The notes: generated from the letters alone by a model not told the origin. A stretch of 64,000 nt of DNA from Desulfatitalea tepidiphila (GCF_001293685.1 NZ_BCAG01000003.1:2334501-2398500), one strand, 5' to 3'; counted from the first letter of the stretch, positions 9,457 through 20,629 are shown. Numbers and translations: made by a program.

Positions 9457-9993
9457 GGGCCACCTCCCTGTGACACGAACCCATGCTTTGTACCAGATTC
9501 GTGGGCATGGATAAAGCGCCGATGTGGCGACCCGGCCATACTAACTGATTGCTCTTCATTAAACCCGTCGTGTGTGGAACAGGTGGCCGATGCCACACGC
9601 CAAGCGGTCAAGTGCCGCTAAGAATGCACGGCGGGCGGCCCAGAAACTCGCTGCGCTCAAACAGTCTGGGCCGCTTGTCCGCCGTTTGCATTCGAGCGGC
9701 ACTAGGACCGCAGGCGTACGTGGCCCTGGCCACCTGCTCCACCCACGCCTTCCAAATCCGTTTCGATGCGAATTTTTTTATCAAACTACGTTTGGAAAGC
9801 GCGGCCTTCAGGATGAATCACATTCGGTTAGGATCGCTGGTGATGGTTGCCTATCGATCATTGATTTGCCAGACGGGACAATCTGTTTTATAAATGCCAA
9901 CGGTTGTTTCCAGAACCAAACGGCGCTAAAAACGCTTTCAACGGATTTTCGCCGGGAAGCAACACAAGCAACCGTGCCATCAAAGGAGAAACG
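9457..9993. other. Intergenic region, 537 bp, with a palindromic repeat
   Basis: No convincing gene: open frames at 9549-9893 and 9572-9997 lack ribosome sites and run through a palindrome. The stretch holds the imperfect inverted repeat at 9611-9703 (listed separately), and its right end carries the AAAGGAGA site of the DsbA-like gene. It lies between divergent genes (ubiX on minus, DsbA-like on plus), so promoters for both should be here; none is clear. Confidence 0.6.
9611..9703. repeat. Imperfect palindromic intergenic repeat (~93 bp)
   Basis: The left arm AGTGCCGCTAAGAATGCA at 9611-9628 matches the reverse complement of the right arm ending 9703. Inner arms GCGGCCCAGA (about 9636) and TCTGGGCCGC (about 9665) also pair. 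The loop contains AACTCGCTGCGCTCAAACAG, itself partly palindromic and resembling widespread intergenic repeats of many proteobacterial genomes. Only one copy is in this window. Confidence 0.7.
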
Positions 9994-10836
9994 ATGAAAT
10001 TCTTACGCACCCTGATCGGTTGGATGCCCCTGTTGTGGTTATTGTCCGGCCTGACGGCGCATGCCGATGTCGACCTGAAAAAGCTGGCCACTCTCAAACT
10101 CGAACACGAGCCGATCGATATGGAGGTGTCGTTGAGCGGCAGGCAGATCTACGTGCTAGACGCCGATTCGAAACTTCTCATCTATAACACATCGGGTCGA
10201 TTGATCGATCAGATGAAGGTACCCCCGGATACGGACCAGATCAAAATCGGACCGCGTGACGATATCCTTTTTCTCAGCAGCCGCAAGGCCAAAACGGTGC
10301 AAGTCCTCGAACTGACCTTCACCTATGACCTCGATGTCTCCCAGGCGCCATCCAAGGGCCCTGCCGATGCGCCGGTCACCATCGTGGTCTTCAGCGACTT
10401 TCAGTGCCCCTACTGCGCCCGAATCGGTTCGATTATCGATAGTGTAAGGGAGAGCTTCCCCGGAAAAGTCAAATCGGTATTCAAACATTACCCGCTGTCC
10501 AGCCATCCCTACTCTGCTTTGGCGGCCCAGGCGGCCGTCGCCGCCGGCGCCCAAGGCAAGTTCTGGGAATTCCATGACCTCCTGTTCCAAAACTACAACC
10601 GTCTCAACGAGCAGATAATAGATGATATCCGCCTGTCCCTGAATCTCGACCCAGCCCGGTTCGAGCAGCACAGGCAGGCTCCCCAAACCCTTGCCAGGAT
10701 CGCTAGGGATAAGCAGGAAGGGGAAGATGCCGGCGTGCACGGCACCCCGACGGTGTTCGTCAACGGCCGCATGGTCAATCGGCCCAATTTCGATGGGATC
10801 AAAGCGGCTGTGGAGGCGGCACTGGAGGCAAAATAG
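9994..10836 (+). CDS. DsbA-family thioredoxin-like protein, exported
   Basis: 280 residues. Signal peptide: KFLRT, a hydrophobic core around LLWLLSGLTAHA, cleavage likely after AHA (~25). Residues ~30-105 form an unusual N-terminal part with repeated short strands (EVSLSGRQIYVLDADSKL) like one or two beta-propeller blades. Residues ~110-280 are a DsbA/Thioredoxin_4 domain: FSDFQCPYCARI carries the CPYC redox pair, HYPLSSHPY follows, and the cis-Pro loop is HGTPTVFVNGR (~250). Start 9994 has AAAGGAGA upstream. It probably acts in the periplasm in thiol oxidation or isomerisation. Convergent with the UbiA-type gene. Confidence 0.88.
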   Translation: MKFLRTLIGWMPLLWLLSGLTAHADVDLKKLATLKLEHEPIDMEVSLSGRQIYVLDADSKLLIYNTSGRLIDQMKVPPDTDQIKIGPRDDILFLSSRKAKTVQVLELTFTYDLDVSQAPSKGPADAPVTIVVFSDFQCPYCARIGSIIDSVRESFPGKVKSVFKHYPLSSHPYSALAAQAAVAAGAQGKFWEFHDLLFQNYNRLNEQIIDDIRLSLNLDPARFEQHRQAPQTLARIARDKQEGEDAGVHGTPTVFVNGRMVNRPNFDGIKAAVEAALEAK

Positions 10837-10873
10837 CACCGATCCATCTGGAGAGTTTGGCAATCTGATCCGG

Positions 10874-11701
10874 CTACACAAACAACGGCGTGAGCGCGCC
10901 GGCGATGCCGGCCAGGGTGGAAATCGGGAAAAACCGTTTGGGAATCGGGACGAACGGCAGGTGCATCGTAATAAAAAGCCCTACCGTCAGCGCATAACAG
11001 GCGACGGCCCAAAAGTCGATCTCCGCTTGCCACAGCAGCAGCCACAACGTGCCCAATGCGACCAGGTGAACAGCGGCAGCCACGACCTGGGCGCCGCCCG
11101 GTCCCAATGCCGCCGGCAGGCTATGGATGCCGTTGAGGCGGTCGCTCTCAATATCCAGAAGGGCGTAGATGATATCCGCGCCGCTGAGCCAGAAGAAAAC
11201 GAAAAGGGCAAACAGTATCACCGAAAGGGAAAATCGTGCATGGCCGGCGGCGGCCACGAAGGCGCCCAACGGCGCCAGGGCCAGACACAAGCCGATGCCG
11301 AAATGGCAAAGGGCGGTATAGCGTTTCAACAGGGAGTATCCCAGCAAAGGGATCAGCGGCAGAGGCGACAGCCTCAGGCACCACGGTCCCAGCAGCGCAC
11401 AGGCGATCAGATAGATCAGCAGGCCGCCCATGGCAATGACCAGCGCCAGGCGGACGCTCATGTGTCCGGCGGGCAGTTCGCGCCCGGCGGTGCGCGGATT
11501 GCGCGCATCGATGTGGCGATCGAAGATGCGGTTGAACGACATGCCGAAAATGCGCGCCCCCACAGCAGCCATGACGATCAGGGCCAAGACCCGGGAACCC
11601 GGCCATCGATGACCGGCGCCCATCCAGGCGCCGGTAAAGACCAACGGCAGACTGAAGGCCGTGTGCTCGATTTTGATAAAACGCAACACTTTTCCGATCA
11701 T
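10874..11701 (-). CDS. UbiA family prenyltransferase, menaquinone pathway (MqnP role)
   Basis: Integral membrane prenyltransferase of 275 residues with about eight hydrophobic segments. The first Asp-rich motif is within NRIFDRHIDARNPRTAGREL (~62-81) and the second is GADIIYALLDIESDRLNG (~175-192). In this position, directly after mqnD-mqnB, it should prenylate 1,4-dihydroxy-6-naphthoate. The start is ATG 11701 (MIGKVLRF), overlapping the mqnB stop by four bases (ATGA); the frame's earlier start at 11740 lies inside mqnB. The only uncertainty is the aromatic substrate, since 4-hydroxybenzoate prenyltransferases share the fold. Confidence 0.9.
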   Translation of the reverse strand: MIGKVLRFIKIEHTAFSLPLVFTGAWMGAGHRWPGSRVLALIVMAAVGARIFGMSFNRIFDRHIDARNPRTAGRELPAGHMSVRLALVIAMGGLLIYLIACALLGPWCLRLSPLPLIPLLGYSLLKRYTALCHFGIGLCLALAPLGAFVAAAGHARFSLSVILFALFVFFWLSGADIIYALLDIESDRLNGIHSLPAALGPGGAQVVAAAVHLVALGTLWLLLWQAEIDFWAVACYALTVGLFITMHLPFVPIPKRFFPISTLAGIAGALTPLFV

Positions 11702-12327
11702 CGAACCGCCGCCGATCCTGTCAATGCCTGCCACACCCACTCCGCAAGCTGCTCACAAACCCTGTCGAGATTTTCCAGCAGCGTCTGGCGATCACAGGCC
11801 AACGCATTGTCGGTAATGCCCTTGACCATTTCACACGGCACACCATACAGGGCGGCGACCCTGGCGATGGCCGCACCCTCCATGTCCACCACGTCGGCCC
11901 GTTCTCCGCATCGCTTTCTCTGGATCGGATCGAAAACCGGCAGGTCGCAGGTGATCAGGCGAACCGGCGGCAAACCGTTTCCGATGCCCGACATGCAGAC
12001 CTCCGGCTGGGGGGGCTTGCCGAACACCTCGTGATCTCCCTCCACGGCGTGGGTGATGTGTACCAGCCGCCCCACCCCCAACTCCTCCCGGTCATGCAGC
12101 GCGCCACATGCGCCGATGTTGATGATGCGATCGGTCCGGTGGGAAAGGATCAGTGCCTGGCAGGCGGCTGCGGCGGCCACCTTTCCGATCCGGCAAATGG
12201 CGATGCGCAGCCGTTCATCCGCCGGCGAGCGGTACACGACAAAAGGCCGCTCTTCCAACCGCTCCGCCTGGCTGCGTGCCAGAAACGGACGCGCTTCCCG
12301 ATTCGTCGCAAAAATCAATCCGATCAT
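11698..12327 (-). CDS. mqnB: Futalosine hydrolase MqnB
   Basis: Nucleosidase of the MTA/SAH nucleosidase fold, 209 residues, which releases the base from (amino)futalosine. Signatures: NIGACGALH near residue 75-83, VDMEGAAIARVA (~150-161, the catalytic/ribose-binding DMEGAA segment) and EMVKGITDNA (~170-179). Start ATG 12327 (MIGLIFATNRE) overlaps the mqnD stop by four bases; the longer open frame up to 12624 is a shadow inside mqnD. Flanked by mqnD and the UbiA-type gene, all coupled. Confidence 0.9.
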   Translation of the reverse strand: MIGLIFATNREARPFLARSQAERLEERPFVVYRSPADERLRIAICRIGKVAAAAACQALILSHRTDRIINIGACGALHDREELGVGRLVHITHAVEGDHEVFGKPPQPEVCMSGIGNGLPPVRLITCDLPVFDPIQRKRCGERADVVDMEGAAIARVAALYGVPCEMVKGITDNALACDRQTLLENLDRVCEQLAEWVWQALTGSAAVR

Positions 12328-13127
12328 ACCAGAATTCCCGCCTCCACGGCCCGCTGGGACAAGGTGTCGATGGCCCGGCGCCCCATCTCCCCCATGTCGA
12401 GGCTGAAGTCGTTGACGAACATGTCGATGTGCGCCTCGAGCACCGCCTCGCTCATCTCTTGAGCATGCGCCCGAATATACGGCAGGGCGGCAGCCGGCTC
12501 CAGTCGCGCCAAGGCGATACTCTGACGGATCGCCGCTTCGAGTTGGCCGATCGTCTGTTCGGGCAGTCGTCGGTGAGCTGCCACACACCCCAGCGGAATC
12601 GGCAAACCGGTCAGCGTTTCCCACCAGGCGCCCAGATCGACGACGGCCTTGAATCCGAGGCTTTCGTAAGTAAAACGGCTCTCATGGATAATCACCCCGC
12701 AGTCCGCCTCGCCCGAATCGATGGCCTCCAGGATCTGGTCATAGCTCACGAAGCTGCGCTGTTCGGCCTCGGGCGCCCAGAGCCGGAACAGCAGGTGGGC
12801 CGTGGTCAACTCGCCCGGCAGCACCACCCGGCAGCCGGCCAAGTCCTCACGCCGAAGCGTGCGGCGGGACACCACCAACGGGCCGCACCCATATCCCAAA
12901 GCCCCACCGCTGGAGAGCAGCCGATATCTGTCCCGAACCTTCAGCCAGGCATAAAATGAGAGCTTGCTGACATCCAATCTTTCATCAAAGGCCATCTGGT
13001 TCAGGGTCTGGACGTCGTGCAGCGACACGGCCAGGCTGTGGCCCGGCAACGGCACCGCCCCGGATACCAAACCATTGAATATGAAGGTATCGTTGGGACA
13101 GGGCGAAAACCCCAATGAGATCCGCAT
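12324..13127 (-). CDS. mqnD: 1,4-dihydroxy-6-naphthoate synthase MqnD
   Basis: MqnD cleaves cyclic dehypoxanthine futalosine to 1,4-dihydroxy-6-naphthoate. The N-terminal RISLGFSPCPNDTFIFNGLV is a strong MqnD signature; KLSFYAWLKVRDRYRLLSSG (~50-70) and GYGCGPLVVS follow. 267 residues from ATG 13127, which has GAGG nine bases upstream; an alternative TTG at 13154 lacks a site. It starts just after the DegT aminotransferase gene and overlaps mqnB by four bases. Confidence 0.93.
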   Translation of the reverse strand: MRISLGFSPCPNDTFIFNGLVSGAVPLPGHSLAVSLHDVQTLNQMAFDERLDVSKLSFYAWLKVRDRYRLLSSGGALGYGCGPLVVSRRTLRREDLAGCRVVLPGELTTAHLLFRLWAPEAEQRSFVSYDQILEAIDSGEADCGVIIHESRFTYESLGFKAVVDLGAWWETLTGLPIPLGCVAAHRRLPEQTIGQLEAAIRQSIALARLEPAAALPYIRAHAQEMSEAVLEAHIDMFVNDFSLDMGEMGRRAIDTLSQRAVEAGILV

Positions 13128-13150
13128 CCCAGCCAACCTCTTGAATCCAT

Positions 13151-14287
13151 TCAACGATCAAAAAACGCCGTGATGCAGTCCACCACGTAGGACAGCTGCT
13201 CCTGGGTGAGCTCGGGATAGATGGGCAGGGCCAGGGTTTCTTCAGCCGCGCGCTCGGCTTCGGGAAAATCCCCCCGGCCATAGCCCAAATCCGCAAAGCA
13301 GGCCTGCAGGTGCAATGGCACCGGGTAGTACACCTCCGTACCGACGCCCTGCTGACCGAGGAAATCCTTCAAGCCATCGCGCTGCCCGGACACCCGCACG
13401 ACGAACTGATTGTAGATGTGCCGGCTTTGCACCTCGGCAGGCAGGATCACCCGATCCTCCAGGCCGGCCGCCTTGAATAACTGCCGATAGGTGGCGGCGT
13501 TCTGGCGACGCCCGCTCGTCCATTCGTCCAGATGATCGAGCTTGATCGCCACGACAGCGGCTTGTAAGGCGTCGATGCGGAAATTGCCGCCGATGATCTG
13601 ATGGTAGTATTTAGGCTCCATGCCGTGTACGCGCAGCATGCGCAGGCGGTCATCCAACTCCTTGGATTGGGCCGTGACGAGTCCGGCATCGCCAAAAGCC
13701 CCCAGATTCTTTGAAGGAAAAAAGGAGAAACAGCCTAAATCTCCCATGGTGCCGGCACGCTGGCCCTGGTACTCGGCACCGATGGCTTGGGCCGCGTCTT
13801 CGATGACGGTCAGACGATACCGCCGACAGATATCCATCAGAAGCCCCATCTCCGCGCATTGGCCGTAGAGGTGAACCGGAATCACCGCCTTGACGGTAGC
13901 GCGCCGGCCGGCATTCATCTTCTCCAGCGTCTCCGCCAGACCATGGACATCGAGGTTGTAGGTCGTCGGCTCGATATCCACGAACACCGGCACTGCACCG
14001 AGTCGTGCAATCGCTCCGGCCGTGGCGAAAAAGGTATAGGGACTGGTGATCACCCGGTCTCCCGGTCCGATCCCCGCCGCCATGAGCGCGATGAGCAACG
14101 CATCGGTGCCCGAGGAGACGCCCACGGCATAAGGCACGTTACAATAGGCCGCAAGCTTGGCTTCCATCTGTTCGACATGCGGACCGAGAATAAAATACTG
14201 GCTCTCGCAAATCTCGTCGATGCATGGACGAATCTCCGACTTGATGCTTTGATACTGGGCCTTCAAATCCAGGAGGGGTACCTTCAT
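13151..14287 (-). CDS. DegT/DnrJ/EryC1/StrS family aminotransferase
   Basis: A PLP-dependent sugar-type aminotransferase, 378 residues. SSGTDALLIALMAAGIGPGD (~58-77) is the cofactor phosphate region, VIEDAAQAIGAEY (~160-172) carries the PLP-ring Asp, and FSFFPSKNLGAFGDAG (~186-201) the catalytic Lys. The C-terminal YYPVPLHLQACFADLGYG segment is like WbpE-type nucleotide-sugar 3-aminotransferases. GAGGA lies eight bases before ATG 14287, and the 143-bp repeat begins 15 bases upstream of the start. It is read into the mqnD operon, but no role in menaquinone synthesis is known for this family; it probably serves surface-sugar or lipid A synthesis. Confidence 0.88.
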   Translation of the reverse strand: MKVPLLDLKAQYQSIKSEIRPCIDEICESQYFILGPHVEQMEAKLAAYCNVPYAVGVSSGTDALLIALMAAGIGPGDRVITSPYTFFATAGAIARLGAVPVFVDIEPTTYNLDVHGLAETLEKMNAGRRATVKAVIPVHLYGQCAEMGLLMDICRRYRLTVIEDAAQAIGAEYQGQRAGTMGDLGCFSFFPSKNLGAFGDAGLVTAQSKELDDRLRMLRVHGMEPKYYHQIIGGNFRIDALQAAVVAIKLDHLDEWTSGRRQNAATYRQLFKAAGLEDRVILPAEVQSRHIYNQFVVRVSGQRDGLKDFLGQQGVGTEVYYPVPLHLQACFADLGYGRGDFPEAERAAEETLALPIYPELTQEQLSYVVDCITAFFDR

Positions 14288-14301
14288 GATAAATCCTCTT
14301 C

Positions 14302-14444
14302 AGTGTCCATCCACAAATGGCCAATTGGCCCGATATCGGCGTTGCCCGAAAAATTCAATCCTCGGAATATCGACCATATGCCTGCGGTTAAATTTTTCGT
14401 TCGCCTTGATCTCGACCCAATTTGCCTATTTGTGGACGGACACT
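14302..14444 (+). repeat. 143-bp palindromic repeat, copy 1
   Basis: First of three 143-bp copies. The ends are inverted: AGTGTCCATCCACAAATGGC on the left and the complement of AGTGTCCGTCCACAAATAGG on the right. An inner stem starts at CGAAAAATTCAA and returns as TTAAATTTTTCG. It lies just upstream of the DegT gene and downstream of the dnaE/guaB side. No clear target duplication flanks it. Confidence 0.9.
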
Positions 14445-14529
14445 CATTAGAAAAATCTCTATAGAGTATTGGAATGGTCCTGTTCCTTAACTTTACACTT
14501 AACACTTTAAACTTTACACTTTATTTTTT

Positions 14530-17500
14530 TTATCTTCTTCCGCCATACCCGTTCCGAGGCTTGAACCCGTTGACGGCTTTGATTTCACCGCATTGGGTCT
14601 GCACCGCCGGGTAGCCCAAAAGGGCATTGACTTCACGGCGCAGATCCTCTCCGGGCTGGAAACGCCAGTCTTCCGTGATGGCGATCACGGCTTCGACCTC
14701 GTCCGCCATCTTCAAGTGCAGCCATCCCAGGCAATCCCCCGGGTAACGCCGGATGATCTCGCGCAGGCGTTCCAGGTGCTTTTTGTCGGTCCGCTCCACT
14801 TGAATGTTGAAGTGAACCTCGGCGGTCCATTGCGTCTCGGCCTCTTCCATGGCGATGATGGTGTCGGCCAGAAGCTTGGCCCCTTTTTCATCCTTCTGGA
14901 CCTTGCCTTGCACCAGGATCGGGCGATCGTCGGTCAACAGATGCTGGCAATCCGCATAGACCGAAGGAAAGATGACCACCTCGATGCCACCCTCCAGATC
15001 GTCGAGTTGCAGAAAGGCCATCAACTCTTCCTTCTTGGTTCGGATCACCTTGCTTCCGGTCACCATGCCGCCCATGCGCACCATCTGACCGTCGGCCACC
15101 TCTTCGATGGCGGTGGTCGTCGTGGTGCCGAACTTATCCATGGTCTTGTGGTGCGGTGCCAGCGGATGTCCAGTGATATAAAACCCGAGGGATTCCTTTT
15201 CACGCGCCAGTCGTTCGCGCTCGGACCACTCCGGAATTTTAGGCAGCCCCGGCGGATCGATGGAGAGGTTGCAGCTCGCGCCATCGTCAAACAGCCCCAT
15301 CTGGGGGTCGCAGCGCTCCCGCTGGACCTTCTGCCCGTATTCCAGGGCATCTTCCAAAATGGCCATCATCTGGGAACGATGCGCCCCTGTGGAATCGAAC
15401 GCACCGCAGGCGATCAGGCTCTCTACCACCCGCTTGTTGACCTTGCGCAAATCCACCCGTTCGCAAAATGCGATCATCGATTCGTAGGGCCCGTTTTGGC
15501 GCCGTTCTTCCACGATGGCCTCCACCGCCCCCTCGCCCACATTCTTCACCGCGACCAAACCGAAATGAATTTTGCCATCGGCCACGGTAAAGGTGGTATC
15601 GCCGCCGTTGATATCCGGCGGCAGAACGTCGATCTGGTGTTTGCGGCATTCGTTGATGTATTTGACCACGCCGTCGATGGAGTGCATTTCGCTGGTCAGC
15701 AGGGCGGCGATGAACTCCACCGGGAAATGGGCCTTCAGATAGGCGGTCTGATATGCGATCAGGGCATAGGCCGCGCTGTGCGATTTGTTAAAGCCGTAGC
15801 CGCCGAACTTCTCCATCAGGTCGAACAGGGCGACCGCCTTTTTTTCGTCGTGTCCGTTCTCCACCGCACCCTTGACAAACCGCTCGCGGTGTTCGGCCAT
15901 CATGGCCGCGATTTTCTTTCCCATGGCCTTGCGCAGCCCGTCGGCTTCGGCCATGGTGTAACTGGCCAGGGCGCTGGCAATCTTCATTACCTGCTCCTGG
16001 TAGACGATTACCCCGTAGGTCTCTTTAAGAAGGGGTTCGAGATCAGGCAACATGTATTCGACGGCTTTTCGGCCATGCTTGCGCTCGACGAAATCATCCA
16101 CCATGCCGCTGTCCAACGGACCCGGTCGATAGAGAGCCACCAGGGCGGTGACGTCATCGAAGGACTCCGGCTTCATGCGCACCAGCAGGTCTTTCATGCC
16201 CGAACTTTCCAGCTGAAAAACGCCGGTGGTATCCCCTTTGCCCAGGAGCTCGTAAGTCGCCGCGTCGTCAAAATCGATATTGGCCAGGTTTGGCGGGGTT
16301 TTGCCCTGCTGTTCGATGAGCTTGAGGGTGTTGTCGATGACCGTTAGGTTGCGCAGCCCCAGAAAGTCGAATTTGACCAGTCCGATCTTCTCCACGTGTT
16401 TCATGTCGAACTGGGTGACCACTTCGCCCTTTTTACCCTTATACAACGGAAGATAATCGACCAGCGGTTTGTCGCCGATCACCACGCCGGCGGCATGAGT
16501 CGACGCATGCCGGGGCAACCCTTCCAGGGTGCGGCTGATGGCGAACAGTTCGGCCACATCGGGTCGGGTGCTCTCGAGTTCGCGCAGCTTGGGCTCCTGG
16601 GCCAGGGCTTCGTCCAGGGAGATATTGAGCACGTCGGGCACCAGCTTGGCGATGGCGTCCACTTCGCCCAGGGGAATGTCCAGTGCCCGTCCCACATCGC
16701 GAATCACGGCCCGGGTCTTGAGCTTTCCAAAAGTGATGATCTGGGCCACATAATCCCAGCCGCCGTAACGCTCTACCACGTACTTGAAAACTTTCTCGCG
16801 GCCGTTGATACAGAAGTCCACGTCGATATCCGGCATGCTGATGCGGTCGGGATTGAGAAAGCGCTCGAAGATCAATCCGTGGGCCAGGGGATCCAGGTCC
16901 GTGATGCCCAGTGAATAGGCCACCAGGCTACCGGCCGCCGAACCGCGGCCGGGCCCGACGGGAACGCTGTTTTGCTTGGCGTAATTGATGAAATCGGCCA
17001 CGATCAGGAAGTATCCGGGAAACCCCATCTTGTTGATCACCCCGATCTCATATTCGAGACGCTCCCGGTAGATCTTATCGTCGGCATCCGGACGCTTGGC
17101 GCGAATCAGCGCCCACACCCGCTCGAAACCCTCATGCGCCTTGCGGGTGAAAAGTGCTTCGGCACTCAACCCGGATGGATCCGTGAAGAGCGGAAAATGG
17201 TAGCTCTTGAAATCGAAGCTGACATGGCACCGTTCCGCAATGGCTACGCTGTTTTCGATGGCACCGGGAAAATCCTTGAAATAGGAGATCATCTCCTCTT
17301 TTGACTTGAAGTAGAGTTGATCGGTGCGAAAGCGAAAACGTTCGGCATCGTTGACGGTCTTGCCGGTCTGTACGCACAGCAGCACATCATGAGCGCGCAC
17401 ATCGCTCTTATCCAGGTAGTGGCAATCGTTGCTGGCCACCAGCGGGATGGAGAGTTCGGTGCTCATGTCGCGCAGGGCCGCGTTGACCACGTCCTGCACG

Positions 17501-18054
17501 TCAATGCCGTTGTTCTGCACCTCCAGGAAGAAGTTGCCCGCTCCGAAAAGCTCTTGATAGAACAGGGCCGCTTCCCGCGCGCGTGCCAGGTGACCGGCTT
17601 TGATCAACTGGGGGATCTCGCCGTGCAGGCAGGCCGACATGCCGATGAGACCTTCGTGGTGCGCCTGAAGAATTTGCTTATCGATGCGCGGCCGGTAATA
17701 AAACCCTTCGGTCTGCGCCAGCGTGGCCAGCCGGCAAAGATTGCGGTATCCCGTCTGGTTTTCGGCCAGCAGCACCAGGTGGGTGAGGCCTTTGGCGTCC
17801 TGCGGGGTCTTGTCCGCCATGGTGCGCGGTGCGACGTAGCATTCGCAGCCGATGATCGGCTTGATCCCGCCCTTGACCGCCTTTTCATAAAATTCGAGCA
17901 CATTGAACATGGTGCCGTGGTCGGTGATGGCCACGCTGTGCATGCCGAACGCCTTGATCCGCTCGATCAACGCATCCAGGCGGATAGCGCCGTCGAGCAG
18001 GCTGTACATGGTATGCACATGAAGATGGACGAAATCGGTCGGCGTTTCGCTCAT
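14530..18054 (-). CDS. dnaE: DNA polymerase III subunit alpha
   Basis: Catalytic subunit of the replicative polymerase, 1174 residues, the usual length for DnaE1. The N-terminal PHP domain begins VHLHVHTMYSLLDGAI (~9-24). The polymerase core has GPGRGSAAGSLVAYSLGI (~373-390) and PDIDVDFCINGREKVF (~409-424, catalytic Asp pair). The palm/fingers and HhH region include GGYGFNKSHSAAYALIAYQT, followed by an OB-fold domain (~1000-1080). It begins nine bases after guaB, so the two form an operon. The 3' end is followed by a T-rich stretch. Confidence 0.97.
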   Translation of the reverse strand: MSETPTDFVHLHVHTMYSLLDGAIRLDALIERIKAFGMHSVAITDHGTMFNVLEFYEKAVKGGIKPIIGCECYVAPRTMADKTPQDAKGLTHLVLLAENQTGYRNLCRLATLAQTEGFYYRPRIDKQILQAHHEGLIGMSACLHGEIPQLIKAGHLARAREAALFYQELFGAGNFFLEVQNNGIDVQDVVNAALRDMSTELSIPLVASNDCHYLDKSDVRAHDVLLCVQTGKTVNDAERFRFRTDQLYFKSKEEMISYFKDFPGAIENSVAIAERCHVSFDFKSYHFPLFTDPSGLSAEALFTRKAHEGFERVWALIRAKRPDADDKIYRERLEYEIGVINKMGFPGYFLIVADFINYAKQNSVPVGPGRGSAAGSLVAYSLGITDLDPLAHGLIFERFLNPDRISMPDIDVDFCINGREKVFKYVVERYGGWDYVAQIITFGKLKTRAVIRDVGRALDIPLGEVDAIAKLVPDVLNISLDEALAQEPKLRELESTRPDVAELFAISRTLEGLPRHASTHAAGVVIGDKPLVDYLPLYKGKKGEVVTQFDMKHVEKIGLVKFDFLGLRNLTVIDNTLKLIEQQGKTPPNLANIDFDDAATYELLGKGDTTGVFQLESSGMKDLLVRMKPESFDDVTALVALYRPGPLDSGMVDDFVERKHGRKAVEYMLPDLEPLLKETYGVIVYQEQVMKIASALASYTMAEADGLRKAMGKKIAAMMAEHRERFVKGAVENGHDEKKAVALFDLMEKFGGYGFNKSHSAAYALIAYQTAYLKAHFPVEFIAALLTSEMHSIDGVVKYINECRKHQIDVLPPDINGGDTTFTVADGKIHFGLVAVKNVGEGAVEAIVEERRQNGPYESMIAFCERVDLRKVNKRVVESLIACGAFDSTGAHRSQMMAILEDALEYGQKVQRERCDPQMGLFDDGASCNLSIDPPGLPKIPEWSERERLAREKESLGFYITGHPLAPHHKTMDKFGTTTTTAIEEVADGQMVRMGGMVTGSKVIRTKKEELMAFLQLDDLEGGIEVVIFPSVYADCQHLLTDDRPILVQGKVQKDEKGAKLLADTIIAMEEAETQWTAEVHFNIQVERTDKKHLERLREIIRRYPGDCLGWLHLKMADEVEAVIAITEDWRFQPGEDLRREVNALLGYPAVQTQCGEIKAVNGFKPRNGYGGRR

Positions 18055-18063
18055 CGTCCGTCC

Positions 18064-19857
<1,794 letters not shown>

Positions 19858-20466
19858 GTGCTGGTCGAAATCAATCCCACAAATCCGCAACCCCGGAAAA
19901 TCGAAAAAGTTGCGGAAATATTGCGAAACGGCGGTGTGATCGCCTATCCCACCGATACGATTTACGGTATCGGTTGCGATATCAACAATAAAAAGGCCAT
20001 TCAGCGGATCTATCAAATCAAACAACGTCCTAAAAACCAGCCGTTCAGCTTCATCTGCTCGGACCTGAAAAATATCAGCCAGTATGCCAAGGTCTCGAAC
20101 TATGCCTATAAGACCATGCGCCGCCTCTTACCGGGGCCCTACACCTTCATACTGGAGGGCTCCAACGAGGTCCCAAAGATGATGCTCACCAAACGCAAGA
20201 CCGCCGGAATTCGTGTGCCCGACCACCCCATCTGTATCAGCCTGATCCAGGCGTTGGGCAATCCCATCATCTCCACCAGCGCCGCAACCCCTGACGGAGA
20301 GTTGCTCAGGGAGCCGTGGTTGATCGAAGCCCAGTATGGCAAACTGCTGGATGCGGTCATCGACGGCGGCCCTGTTCCAGGGGAACCCTCCAGTGTCATC
20401 TCGCTGATCGACGATGAACCGGTGGTTCTGCGGGCAGCGCTGGGGGATGTGTCCCTCTTTTCTTAG
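19858..20466 (+). CDS. Sua5/YciO/YrdC/YwlC family protein, YciO subgroup
   Basis: 202 residues with the YrdC-like fold. The protein follows the YciO pattern closely: INPTNPQPRKI at the start, GGVIAYPTDTIYGIGCDI (~26-43), RPKNQPFSFICSDL (~60-73), LLPGPYTFILEG (~93-104), KTAGIRVPDHP (~118-128) and NPIISTSAA (~139-147). Related TsaC/Sua5 proteins make threonylcarbamoyl-AMP for tRNA t6A. GTG 19858 (MLVEINPTNPQ) is chosen because homologues start here; the TTG at 19774 would add 28 unrelated residues. Whether it is the essential t6A enzyme or a YciO paralogue cannot be told here. Confidence 0.85.
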   Translation: MLVEINPTNPQPRKIEKVAEILRNGGVIAYPTDTIYGIGCDINNKKAIQRIYQIKQRPKNQPFSFICSDLKNISQYAKVSNYAYKTMRRLLPGPYTFILEGSNEVPKMMLTKRKTAGIRVPDHPICISLIQALGNPIISTSAATPDGELLREPWLIEAQYGKLLDAVIDGGPVPGEPSSVISLIDDEPVVLRAALGDVSLFS

Positions 20467-20479
20467 AATCTCGTTCATC

Positions 20480-20622
20480 AGTGCCCATCCACAAACGGCC
20501 AATTGGCCCCATATCGGCGTTGCGCGAAAAATCTAATCCTCGGAATATCATCCATACGCCCGCGGTTAAATTTTTCGCGCGCCTTGATCTCGACCCAATT
20601 TGCCTATTTGTGGACGGGCACT
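20480..20622 (+). repeat. 143-bp palindromic repeat, copy 2
   Basis: Same orientation and length as copy 1, about 88% identical by eye, from AGTGCCCATCCACAAACGGC to the complement of AGTGCCCGTCCACAAATAGG. It fills almost the whole gap between the convergent ends of the YciO-type gene (20466) and sppA (20630), a position where it could also act as a bidirectional terminator. Confidence 0.9.
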
Positions 20623-20629
20623 CGTCAGG

